Part shown: one piece after another, positions 26,708 to 34,604 of the stretch | Numbering within the stretch: the first letter of the stretch is position 1 | Layout: each line of letters starts with the position of its first letter | NCBI GenBank assembly: GCA_964480725.1 | Contig: CAYZQO010000007.1 | Coordinates: 62,001-126,000 of the forward strand | Origin: JAFGBI01 sp964480725 | Lineage (GTDB): Bacteria; Myxococcota_A; Polyangia; Polyangiales; Polyangiaceae | DNA: 64,000 bases | Direction: 5' to 3' | The notes under the pieces: generated by a model | What the model was told of the DNA's origin: nothing | Database searches by the model: none | The model's input: the letters and a program-made list of their open reading frames with translations, nothing else | Translations under genes and position numbers: made by a program

Positions 26708-27955
26708 TCACTCGAGCGTGACGTCGTAAGTGACCGCGCCCTCGTGCACCGCCTCACCGGTGACGGTGGCGGCGATCTCGAAGACACGCTCGCCCGGCGT
26801 CAAGCCGAAGCAGACGCCGAAGTAGGTCGAGCCGACCCAGTTGTTCAGCGCGGTCGACGTGAGATCGACGACGCCGTCCGCTGGCAAGTCGATGAAGGCG
26901 CCGCCGGTCGCGTCAGAGAGCCCCTTCAAGTTGTAATACGGCGCGCGCTCCTCGTCGTGAGCGACGACGTGCACCACCGCCGTTCCGTCGAGCGAGGCCA
27001 GCAGGTCCTCCACGGCGGGCGGGAGGTACTGGTCGGCGAGCGTGGCCGTGAACGAGTCGTCGGGGTCGATGGTGTGCGCCGGGTTGTCCCCGATGGCGAC
27101 CAGCACGCGCGCGGCGCCGGGACGGAAGGAGAGCGACTCGAGTGCGTAGCGCAGGGCGCCGAGGGTATTCTCCGGGCCGTCGCCGCCCCCGGCGCCGAGG
27201 TCGTTGGACGCCTTCACCTCGGCGAGGAATTCCTCGAACTTCTCGAGAACCACCAGGTCGACGTAGGGGCGCGAACTCGAATCGCGGTCGCTCGACTCGA
27301 ACTCCCCCTGGCCGACAGAGTAGGCCGACTCTCCCTCGGACAGGGTGGAGAACTCGTCGCCGTATGTGATCATCGAGAAGCGGGCATCCACCCCGCGCTC
27401 CGCGACGCTGGAGGCAAACTCGCTGATGCTGTCGGCGATCCCGTTGACGGTGCCGGACATGCTCGCCGTGGTGTCGTTGATGAAGACCACGTCGACCGGG
27501 GCCCGCTGCGTCTCGCTGGTCGGCCCGACCTCGCACTCGACCGGCTCGCCATCGACGGTCATTTGAAATTCGATCCGATCCGAGTCTGCCGGCCGCGTCG
27601 CGTCCTCGGGGTCTTTGATCGAGGAGAGCACGAAGGCGAGCTGCCCCTCCACGGTCCCGAGCTGCCCCGATAGCGCCACCTCGCCGGTCCGCGCCGAGGA
27701 GTTGATGGTCACCTTGACGAGGCCCGTGACGTCGACCTCGACCGGAACCGCACCCGCCTCACCGCCGGTGGCCGGGGTGAGCTCGCCGCCCTCGCCACCA
27801 TCGTCGTCCGTGCTGCGTCCACCGGTCCCGCGGCCTCGACCCTCGAGTGGCGTGTCATCGCCGTCGCCCGAAGAAATCGTCACGTCGCAGCCAGCCGCCA
27901 GGACCACCAGGCCGGCGACCCCCAACCCCAGGAACCATCTCTCCGAGCTTCGCAT
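26708..27955 (-). CDS. Lipoprotein with von Willebrand factor A domain
   Basis: 415 residues. The lipobox LAAGC places lipidation at Cys23. A Gly/Asp/Glu-rich spacer follows to about residue 70. The VWA domain starts near 150 with a metal-binding (MIDAS) motif D161-T-T163-A-S165 in VVFINDTTASMSG, which keeps the D-x-T/S-x-S pattern. Further conserved parts are RFSMITYGDE, RPYVDLV and ARVLVAIGDNPAH. VWA domains bind proteins through a divalent metal, so a surface adhesin or complex-forming role is likely. The ribosome site GGGAG precedes the start. The next leftward gene upstream is another lipoprotein, 256 bases away. Partner and role are unknown. Confidence 0.83.
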   Translation of the reverse strand: MRSSERWFLGLGVAGLVVLAAGCDVTISSGDGDDTPLEGRGRGTGGRSTDDDGGEGGELTPATGGEAGAVPVEVDVTGLVKVTINSSARTGEVALSGQLGTVEGQLAFVLSSIKDPEDATRPADSDRIEFQMTVDGEPVECEVGPTSETQRAPVDVVFINDTTASMSGTVNGIADSISEFASSVAERGVDARFSMITYGDEFSTLSEGESAYSVGQGEFESSDRDSSSRPYVDLVVLEKFEEFLAEVKASNDLGAGGGDGPENTLGALRYALESLSFRPGAARVLVAIGDNPAHTIDPDDSFTATLADQYLPPAVEDLLASLDGTAVVHVVAHDEERAPYYNLKGLSDATGGAFIDLPADGVVDLTSTALNNWVGSTYFGVCFGLTPGERVFEIAATVTGEAVHEGAVTYDVTLE

Positions 27956-28211
27956 CGAGCCATTCTCCCTATTTTTTCACGACGGGCGAGGCCGTCGCTC
28001 CCGTACCTACCACCGACGACGGCAGGTCCACAGCCCACCCACGCCCCCGCCAGCGGGCGACGCGGGCGCAGTGTCTGCCCAGGGTACGTCCGCCGCGCCC
28101 GACTTCTCCCCTGTCCCCGCCCCGGGGACCCCGCCGGGGAGCGCCGCGCCGCCCCGGCGGGAGGCGTCGAAGGAGGCCCGTGCACGCAGGGCGCCCAACG
28201 GACCCCAACGA

Positions 28212-29912
28212 TCACGGGCAGTCGCCCGCCGCGAAGTCCCTGAGGATCGGGTGTTCACCCGTGACGGTGTCCGCCTCGAGCAGGCACTGGCCGGCCGGGA
28301 CCACCACGTCCTCGCTCGGGGACGCGCGGCTCGAGAGCGAGAGCTGCCCGCTCGTCACCGCCAGCAGCTCCAGTGTCACCACGCCGTCGAAGGAAGGCAC
28401 GTCGTCGATGGATCCGGCCAGGATCCGGACGGACGGACTGTCGCCATCCATCCGGACCTTGACGGTGTCGTCGAGCGCAAACGGCGGGAGCTCGACCAGC
28501 TGATCGGAAACCGGCGCCATCGCGTAACCGACCACGACCTCGAGCCCCGGGTCGATCCCGAGCAGCACGTCGCCGGCGGGGTTGCGGGTGATGTCGAGCG
28601 CGAAAACACGCCCGGAGTCGGCGTTGACGTCGATGGTGACGATGTCCTGTCCCCGCCAGCGCACCGTCGATCGACCCTCACCGAGGCCGAGGTCACTGAT
28701 GGACAGGGCGTCGGTCGCGCGGTCGTAGCTGAACGACGCGCTCATGCCGGCGATGGACCACTCGACGATCTCGGTCGGATCGGCGTCCGGCCCGAGCTCC
28801 GCCCCGAAGGCGACGGCGAAGTCGGAGAGGAGCATCGTGACCCCCATCAACCCGTGGTCGATGCTACCGGTGACCTTCCGGGTCGCCGCATCCGCGTGCA
28901 GATCGAGCATGACGGAGCCGCCCGCCAGGGTCATCGCGAAGCGCTCGGGATCGTTCAGCATGCGATAGCCGAGCACGACGTCCGCGGGGAGCGAGTCGCG
29001 GACGAACGCGCCAGACTCGCCCTCGAGCGCGACCTCCCAGCGAATCTGTCCGGACGGTGCCGGCTCGAGCAGCACCTCTTCGTCGAGCGCGCCGAGCGCG
29101 CGCAGCGTGTCCGCGCCCTCCGCCATATCGATGGTGGCCGCGAGGCGGACGGGCGACACCTCGAAGACGATCGGCGTCGTCTCGGGCTCTCCACCCACGA
29201 TGAGTTCGAGGCGAAGGGAGTCCCCGTCCTCACAGGCCGTGCGGGTCACGTGCAGGCGCAGCGCGTGCTCGGCAAGGAAGTCGCGGCAGTCCTGCTCGTC
29301 CTCGACCGAACCGGTGCCGAAACGGCCGTCCGGGGCGCAGACGACGTCGGGCGACGCCGCGTAGTCCACCGCGCCCTCGGTTTCGCCGACGAGGTTACCG
29401 GTGACGAACACCATCTGTCCGAGGAAGTCGACGACGTCGGTAACGCCGTCGAGCGCGTCCGAGCGGAAGGCCACCGCCGCCTCGGGATCGCCGCCGCCGA
29501 GGCGCGCCAGCAGGGTCGAGCCCTCCACGAAGCTCAGTCGCTCGATCCCCTGCCGCAACACCCTGTCGACGTCGTCGACGACGACCGCCGCCACGCGCTC
29601 GTGGTCGAGTGGGCCGCACTCGGCGACGCTGCCACCCGTGCCGACCGCATCGGTGCCGCCCGTGCCCGCGTCGATGCCGCCCGTGCCCGCGTCGGTGCCG
29701 CCCGTGCCCGCGTCGGTACCGCCCGTGCCTTCCTCGACGCCGCCCATGCCCTCATCCTCGCCGCCGGTGCCCTGACCGCCCGTGCTCGCCGCGCCGCCCG
29801 CCCCTGAGCCGGAGCCCTCCGTCCCGTCGTCTTCCTGGCAAGCGACGAGGCCGAGCGCCGCCGCGACGACCCCAAACGCCAGACCGGTCCCGATTCGATG
29901 TGAAAGCTCCAT
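28212..29912 (-). CDS. Large lipoprotein of unknown function with TGG linker
   Basis: 566 residues from the ATG at 29912, which exposes a signal MELSHRIGTGLAFGVVAAALGLVAC with Cys25 lipidated. The following 70 residues are a Gly/Thr/Asp linker with GTGGTDAGTGG repeats. The remainder (about residues 90-566) is beta-rich and acidic, with runs such as IRWEVALEGESGAFV, MLDLHADAATRKVTGSIDHGL and RWRGQDIVTIDVNADSGRVFALDITRNPAG, suggesting several beta-sandwich or lipocalin-like layers. No catalytic motif is visible. Its orientation, linker style and location beside the VWA and RCC1 lipoproteins suggest a cell-surface set. I do not recognise the family. Confidence 0.72.
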   Translation of the reverse strand: MELSHRIGTGLAFGVVAAALGLVACQEDDGTEGSGSGAGGAASTGGQGTGGEDEGMGGVEEGTGGTDAGTGGTDAGTGGIDAGTGGTDAVGTGGSVAECGPLDHERVAAVVVDDVDRVLRQGIERLSFVEGSTLLARLGGGDPEAAVAFRSDALDGVTDVVDFLGQMVFVTGNLVGETEGAVDYAASPDVVCAPDGRFGTGSVEDEQDCRDFLAEHALRLHVTRTACEDGDSLRLELIVGGEPETTPIVFEVSPVRLAATIDMAEGADTLRALGALDEEVLLEPAPSGQIRWEVALEGESGAFVRDSLPADVVLGYRMLNDPERFAMTLAGGSVMLDLHADAATRKVTGSIDHGLMGVTMLLSDFAVAFGAELGPDADPTEIVEWSIAGMSASFSYDRATDALSISDLGLGEGRSTVRWRGQDIVTIDVNADSGRVFALDITRNPAGDVLLGIDPGLEVVVGYAMAPVSDQLVELPPFALDDTVKVRMDGDSPSVRILAGSIDDVPSFDGVVTLELLAVTSGQLSLSSRASPSEDVVVPAGQCLLEADTVTGEHPILRDFAAGDCP

Positions 29913-30047
29913 CCCTGCACCCTCCGTCCAGTCAAGCCCGTCTACGCCGAGCGCGGCGCGACCTTCCCGGTCTACCCGCGAGCCCGGAGCCACGCAACTC
30001 GCGGGCGCTCCCCGACCGCAACGCGCGAGCGGGCACACCGCTCCCGC

Positions 30048-31982
30048 TCACCCCTCCGCGCCGTGGATCCCCTGGGCGTTGATCCGACCCGAGCAGCCGA
30101 CGACGCCGGCAGCGTCGAGGACGCAGGAGAAGCTGCCGCCGACGGCGATGTCGACGACGGCGGTGAGATCGACGGGCACCGACGCCGCCCCGAAGGTGTT
30201 CTGGCCCCAGCAGGCGATGGCGCCGCTCTCGTCGGTGAGGCAGGTGGCGTGGGTGTCGGCGTCGATGGCGGCGATCGGGCCGAGCCCCTCGAGCGCCGCG
30301 TCGAGCCCGGCGACGTTCGCTCCCCAGCAGGTGACCGCCCCCTCCGCGTCGAGCGCGCAGGTGTGCCCGCCGCCGACGGCGATCGCGACCGCCGGCGCGA
30401 GGTCGCCGGGCACGATGGCGCGGCCGTCCGGATCCTCCCCCCAGCAGGTGACCGCGCCCGCGACGTCGAGCGCGCAGCCGTGAAGCGGTGAGACGGCGAT
30501 CTGAACGATCCGGTCGAAGTCCACCGGGACCTCGATGGTGTCGGTCACCCCCGCTCCGCCCCAACAGGTGATCGCGCCCGCCCCATCGAGCGCGCAGGCG
30601 TGGGACTCGGCCACGGCGATCTGTTCGGCGGCGCGCAGGTCCGCGGGGACTTGCTGGGCGCTGTCGTCCGGATCCCCCCAGCAGATGACGGTCCCGTCGG
30701 CCCGGCGCCCGCACGTTACGTCGCCACCTGCGTCGAGCTCGACGACGTCTCCGAGCCCCTCCGGCACGGCGGTCTGACCGGACATGCCCAGGCCCCAGCA
30801 GTCGACCGCGCCCGCCGCGTCGAGCGCGCAGGCGTGATCGTTGCCCGGCACCAGGTCGACGATCCGAGCGAGGTCGGGGCGCGCCGCAGGCCGCCCCGCG
30901 ATCCAGTCGCCCCAGCAGCTCGTCGCCCCCGCCGCGTCAAGCGCGCAGGTGTGGTGGCCCCACGCCGAGAGCCCTGCCGCCGGGCCGAGCGCGTCCGGGA
31001 CGGACGCCTGGCCCCAGTCGTCGTTGCCCCAGCAGGTGATTCCGCCGGCGGCGTCGAGGGCGCAGGTGTGGCGCTCACCGGCCGCGATGGCGATGACCGC
31101 ACCGAGGCCCGCGGGGACGGCGCACTGACCCCAACGGTCGCTGCCCCAGCAGGTGACCGCGCCGGCGGCGTCGAGGGCGCAGGCGTGGAAGGCCCCCGCC
31201 GCGATCGCGACGACCGCGCCGAGCCCCTCGGGCACCATCGTCTGCCCCTGGTCGGCCTGCCCCGTGCAGACGACGGTCCCGGTCACGCCGAGCGCGCAGG
31301 TGAACTCGGCGCCCGCGACGACCTGGGCGAACGGGCCGACGTCGGGGGGCACCTGCGCGCGCGCGTCCACGGCGCTCCCCCAGCAGGTGATCGCTCCCTC
31401 GGCGTCACGCGCGCAGGTGTGCGCGTTGCCGACGGCGATCTCGACGACGGGCCCGAGATCGTCCGGGACCGCCGTCGCGCCGTCCCCATCGGTGCCCCAG
31501 CAGGCCACCTTGCCGCCGTCGTCGAGCGCGCAGACGTGGTTGTCCGCCGCCGCGAGCGCGATGACGACGCCGAATCCGTCCGGAACGTCCCGGACGGTCC
31601 ACGCGTCGCCGCCCCAGCAGCACACGCTCCCCACGCCACCGAGCAGGCACAGGTGGCCCGACCCCACCACGACCGCGGTGGGGGCGGCGCTGCGCGAGGC
31701 CACGTCGCCGTCGGGACCGCCGAAGCAGTCGGCGACTGGCGCGAGCGAGGCAGCGCTCCCCGCGACCGCGTCACCGCCCGCGCCATCAGCACCCGCGCCG
31801 CCCCGACCCGACCCGCGCGCGGGCCCCTCGCCCCCCTCCCCGGCGCTCCTGGCGGGGTCCGCCCGAGCCTCCTCGCCGTCGCGCGCCACCGCGCCGCCAC
31901 AGCCGGCGCCGCCGACGCCGAGGATCAGCCCGAGCCCGAGCCCCCGCTGGAGCACACCCGCGGTGCGCGACGGCCGAGCCAT
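30048..31982 (-). CDS. RCC1-like repeat lipoprotein with two Cys per repeat
   Basis: 644 residues. The start at 31982 gives MARPSRTAGVLQRGLGLGLILGVGGAGC, with a lipobox ending at Cys28, then a Gly/Ala spacer. From about residue 95 to the end there are roughly 14 repeats of about 38 residues, each built like H-x-C-A-L-D-A-A-G-A-V-T-C-W-G, followed by a variable loop, VP, and a strand VVxIAAG. This is the RCC1/BNR-like seven-bladed propeller repeat, so two propellers are possible. Each repeat has a Cys before the strand turn and another in the CWG motif, which probably form a disulfide outside the cytoplasm. Such propellers act as binding scaffolds. The ligand is unknown. Confidence 0.82.
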   Translation of the reverse strand: MARPSRTAGVLQRGLGLGLILGVGGAGCGGAVARDGEEARADPARSAGEGGEGPARGSGRGGAGADGAGGDAVAGSAASLAPVADCFGGPDGDVASRSAAPTAVVVGSGHLCLLGGVGSVCCWGGDAWTVRDVPDGFGVVIALAAADNHVCALDDGGKVACWGTDGDGATAVPDDLGPVVEIAVGNAHTCARDAEGAITCWGSAVDARAQVPPDVGPFAQVVAGAEFTCALGVTGTVVCTGQADQGQTMVPEGLGAVVAIAAGAFHACALDAAGAVTCWGSDRWGQCAVPAGLGAVIAIAAGERHTCALDAAGGITCWGNDDWGQASVPDALGPAAGLSAWGHHTCALDAAGATSCWGDWIAGRPAARPDLARIVDLVPGNDHACALDAAGAVDCWGLGMSGQTAVPEGLGDVVELDAGGDVTCGRRADGTVICWGDPDDSAQQVPADLRAAEQIAVAESHACALDGAGAITCWGGAGVTDTIEVPVDFDRIVQIAVSPLHGCALDVAGAVTCWGEDPDGRAIVPGDLAPAVAIAVGGGHTCALDAEGAVTCWGANVAGLDAALEGLGPIAAIDADTHATCLTDESGAIACWGQNTFGAASVPVDLTAVVDIAVGGSFSCVLDAAGVVGCSGRINAQGIHGAEG

Positions 31983-32107
31983 GCACCGCGATCGTGAGCC
32001 GGCCGCGGCGTCACCGCAACGCCCCTCGCCCCTTGCCCGCGCCCCGAGACGCGGGGCCGCACGGCTTCCCCCTCCGAGCGCAACCACGAGAGTGATACGG
32101 TCGGGCC

Positions 32108-33271
32108 ATGTCGCCACGCACCCTCGTCGCCGTGTTGGCTGTCGCGGTCACGCCCGCCTGCACGCCGGGTGCGGTCCGGACGCCGAGCCCCACCCCGGCC
32201 ACGACCTCGCGAGCGGGCGCCGCGCCGGGAGCCGCCGTGCCGCTCCGCGACTGCCCAGCGCCACCCGACCTGGGGGTCCTGCTGGTGGGCCGCCACGACG
32301 GGTGCGATCCCTCCGGCGCGCGCTCGGGCTGGTCCGGCAGCGGCTTCCTGGCCCGCTTCTCGGGCGCAGCGCTCCAGCTCCGTCATGCCGGCCCCGCCGT
32401 GCAGTACACGGTCCTGATCGACGGAAGGCTCCGCCCCAACCTCCTCACAGAGCCCGGCAGCGGGACCTACCCGCTAGCGACGGGGCTCGCGGCGGGCGAG
32501 CACGAGGTGGCGCTCTACCGGCGGGGCGAGGCGAGCTTCGGCGCCGCGGTGCTGCAGGGGCTCGAGGTCGTGGACGGCGAGCTACTCCCGCCGCCACCGC
32601 CGTACGAACGCCGCCTCGAGGTCGTCGGCGACTCCATCACCTGCGGCTATGGCAACGAGGGGAGCTCGACCGACTGCCGGTTCTCCGCCGACACCGAGAA
32701 CCATTACCTCACCTACGGCGCGGTGCTGGGACGCCACTTCGACGCCGAGGTATCGACCGTGGCTTGGTCCGGCAAGGGCGTGGTCGTCAATTACGGCGGC
32801 GCGCCCGGGCCCACGCTCCCCGCGCTGTACGAGGCCGCCGTGCCCACCGACGAGCCCAGCCGCTGGGGCACGGCGTGGCAACCGCAGGGGGTGATCGTCA
32901 ACCTCGGCACCAACGACTACAGCACCGACGCCGATCCCCCCGACGCTCGCTTCGTCACCGAGTACGAGGCGCTGCTCGTCCGGCTCCGCGAGCGCTACCC
33001 CGGAGCGTTCATCCTCTGCACGGTCGGGCCCATGCTCTCGGGGTCCGACCTCGCCACGGCGCGGGCGAACATCCGCGCCGCCGTGGAGCGCCGCCACCAG
33101 GCCGGCGACGAGGCCGTCGTGGCGCACGAACTCATGACCCCCAACTCCGACCCGGGCTGCGACTGGCACCCGAGCGCGCGGACCCACGAAGCAATGGCGC
33201 GCGAGCTCGCGGAGGTCTTCGCGGCACGGCTCGGGTGGACGCCCGGACCATCGCCGAGCGTCCCGCGGTAG
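32108..33271 (+). CDS. SGNH-hydrolase lipoprotein, carbohydrate-esterase family 2-like
   Basis: 387 residues. The signal peptide ends at a lipobox-like TPAC (Cys18). Residues 55-165 form a beta-sandwich domain (LQLRHAGPAVQYTVLIDGRLRPNL), as found before the catalytic domain of CE2 acetyl-esterases. The SGNH domain starts at VVGDSITCGYGNEG with nucleophile Ser176. It continues with VVNYGG, NLGTNDYST and the closing D-x-x-H in CDWHPSA. CE2 enzymes remove acetyl groups from plant polysaccharides such as xylan or glucomannan. The gene is divergent from the RCC1 lipoprotein, with the two starts only 125 bases apart. The GH39 and GH30 genes near the window end fit a hemicellulose theme. The substrate is inferred. 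Confidence 0.85.
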   Translation: MSPRTLVAVLAVAVTPACTPGAVRTPSPTPATTSRAGAAPGAAVPLRDCPAPPDLGVLLVGRHDGCDPSGARSGWSGSGFLARFSGAALQLRHAGPAVQYTVLIDGRLRPNLLTEPGSGTYPLATGLAAGEHEVALYRRGEASFGAAVLQGLEVVDGELLPPPPPYERRLEVVGDSITCGYGNEGSSTDCRFSADTENHYLTYGAVLGRHFDAEVSTVAWSGKGVVVNYGGAPGPTLPALYEAAVPTDEPSRWGTAWQPQGVIVNLGTNDYSTDADPPDARFVTEYEALLVRLRERYPGAFILCTVGPMLSGSDLATARANIRAAVERRHQAGDEAVVAHELMTPNSDPGCDWHPSARTHEAMARELAEVFAARLGWTPGPSPSVPR

Positions 33272-33293
33272 ATCGCGGCCGCCCTCGGCCCCG

Positions 33294-34334
33294 TCAGAGC
33301 AGCGGGACGCCCGCGGCCCGGCAGGCGTCGATCTCGGCGTCGGGCCAGATCGAGGCCTGGATCTCGCCGATGTGGGCCTTGCGCAGCAGGAACATGCAGA
33401 GCCTCGACTGCCCGATGCCGCCGCCAATGCTCAGGGGCAGCTCGCCCGCGAGCAGCCGCCGGTGCCAGTAGAGCTCCCGTCGTGCGGTGAGCCCGCGGAG
33501 CTCGAGCTGGCGCAGCAGGGACTCGGCGTCCACCCGGATCCCCATGGACGAGAGCTCGAAGGCGCGCCCGAGGAGCGGGTTGTGGACGAAGATGTCCCCG
33601 TTCAGGCCCCGCTTCCCCGGGATTGTCGGCGTGATCCAGTCGTCGTAGTCGGGGGCGCGGCCATCGTGCAGGGTCCCGTCGGCCAGCTCCGCGCCGATGC
33701 CGATGATGAAGACGGCGCCGTGCTCGCGAGCCACCCGGTCCTCCCGCTCGCGAGCGGAGAGTTCCGGGTGGGCGGCCAGCAGGTCCTCGCTGTGCACGAA
33801 GGTGATCTCGTCGGGCAGGCAGGGCTCGAGGCCGGGGTACTGGTCGGTGATGAAGAACTCCGTGCGCTTGATGGCGGCGTAGATGCGACGCACGTGGTCG
33901 CGCAAGAACTCGAGGTCGCGCTGCTCACGCGTGATGACCCGCTCCCAGTCCCACTGATCGACGTAGAGCGAGTGCAGGTTGTCCAACCCCTCAAAGGGGC
34001 GGATGGCGTTCATGTCCGTGTAGATGCCGCGGCCCGGCGGGAAGCCGTAGTCGGCGAGCGCCATCCGCTTCCACTTCGCCAGGGACTGCACCACCTCGAC
34101 CTCGGCGCCGCCGAGATCGGGCACGCCGAACGACACCGGCCGCTCCACACCGTTCAGGTCGTCGTTGATCCCGGTGCCCTGGCGGACGAACAGGGGCGCG
34201 GTGACCCGGCTCAGCGCAAGCTCCGCGGCGAGGTTCGCCTCGAAGAAATCCTTGAGTGCCTTGATGGCCCGCTCGGTCTGTTTGAGATCGAGGACGGGAC
34301 GGTAGCTCGTGGGCAGGGCGATGGTTCCCGACAT
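33294..34334 (-). CDS. asnA: Aspartate-ammonia ligase (asparagine synthetase A)
   Basis: 346 residues. It makes asparagine from aspartate, ammonia and ATP, using the class II aminoacyl-tRNA-synthetase fold. The N-terminal segment VTAPLFVRQGTGINDDLNGVERPVSF is family-defining, followed by VVQSLAKWKRMAL, IYTDMNAIRP and HSLYVDQWDWE. The end has the class II motif 3 region GGGIGQSRLCMFLL. Length is close to the usual 330 residues. It stands alone on the minus strand, with 270 bases to the divergent kinase gene. Cytosolic. AsnA is ammonia-dependent, unlike glutamine-using AsnB. No regulator such as AsnC is next to it. Confidence 0.93.
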   Translation of the reverse strand: MSGTIALPTSYRPVLDLKQTERAIKALKDFFEANLAAELALSRVTAPLFVRQGTGINDDLNGVERPVSFGVPDLGGAEVEVVQSLAKWKRMALADYGFPPGRGIYTDMNAIRPFEGLDNLHSLYVDQWDWERVITREQRDLEFLRDHVRRIYAAIKRTEFFITDQYPGLEPCLPDEITFVHSEDLLAAHPELSAREREDRVAREHGAVFIIGIGAELADGTLHDGRAPDYDDWITPTIPGKRGLNGDIFVHNPLLGRAFELSSMGIRVDAESLLRQLELRGLTARRELYWHRRLLAGELPLSIGGGIGQSRLCMFLLRKAHIGEIQASIWPDAEIDACRAAGVPLL

Positions 34335-34604
34335 GGTCGCTCCCTCGGGCCCGGGGCCCGCGCGGCACGCTCGTTGCTTGAGCGCGCCCTGGCTCTAGCA
34401 GCTTTTGGGCCTCCCGGGAGGGGCCCAGTTCGGCGATCGGCCGCGCGCCGAAGTCCCCGTCCCCCGCCGCCGCGGCGACGGCGGGGATTCGCATCGTGCG
34501 ACGGCGGAACGGCGCGAGGATTCGGGGGTGCGCGACGAGAGCTCGGCTGCTTGTGCCCTTCGGCGGTGCGGGTACCCTACTGTCGCGATCGGGATAGCGC
34601 CCCC

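Noticed and set aside
27615..29807. A plus-strand frame of about 730 residues over the lipoproteins
   Set aside because: It is Arg/His/Asp-rich antisense of two good lipoprotein genes and has no family resemblance.
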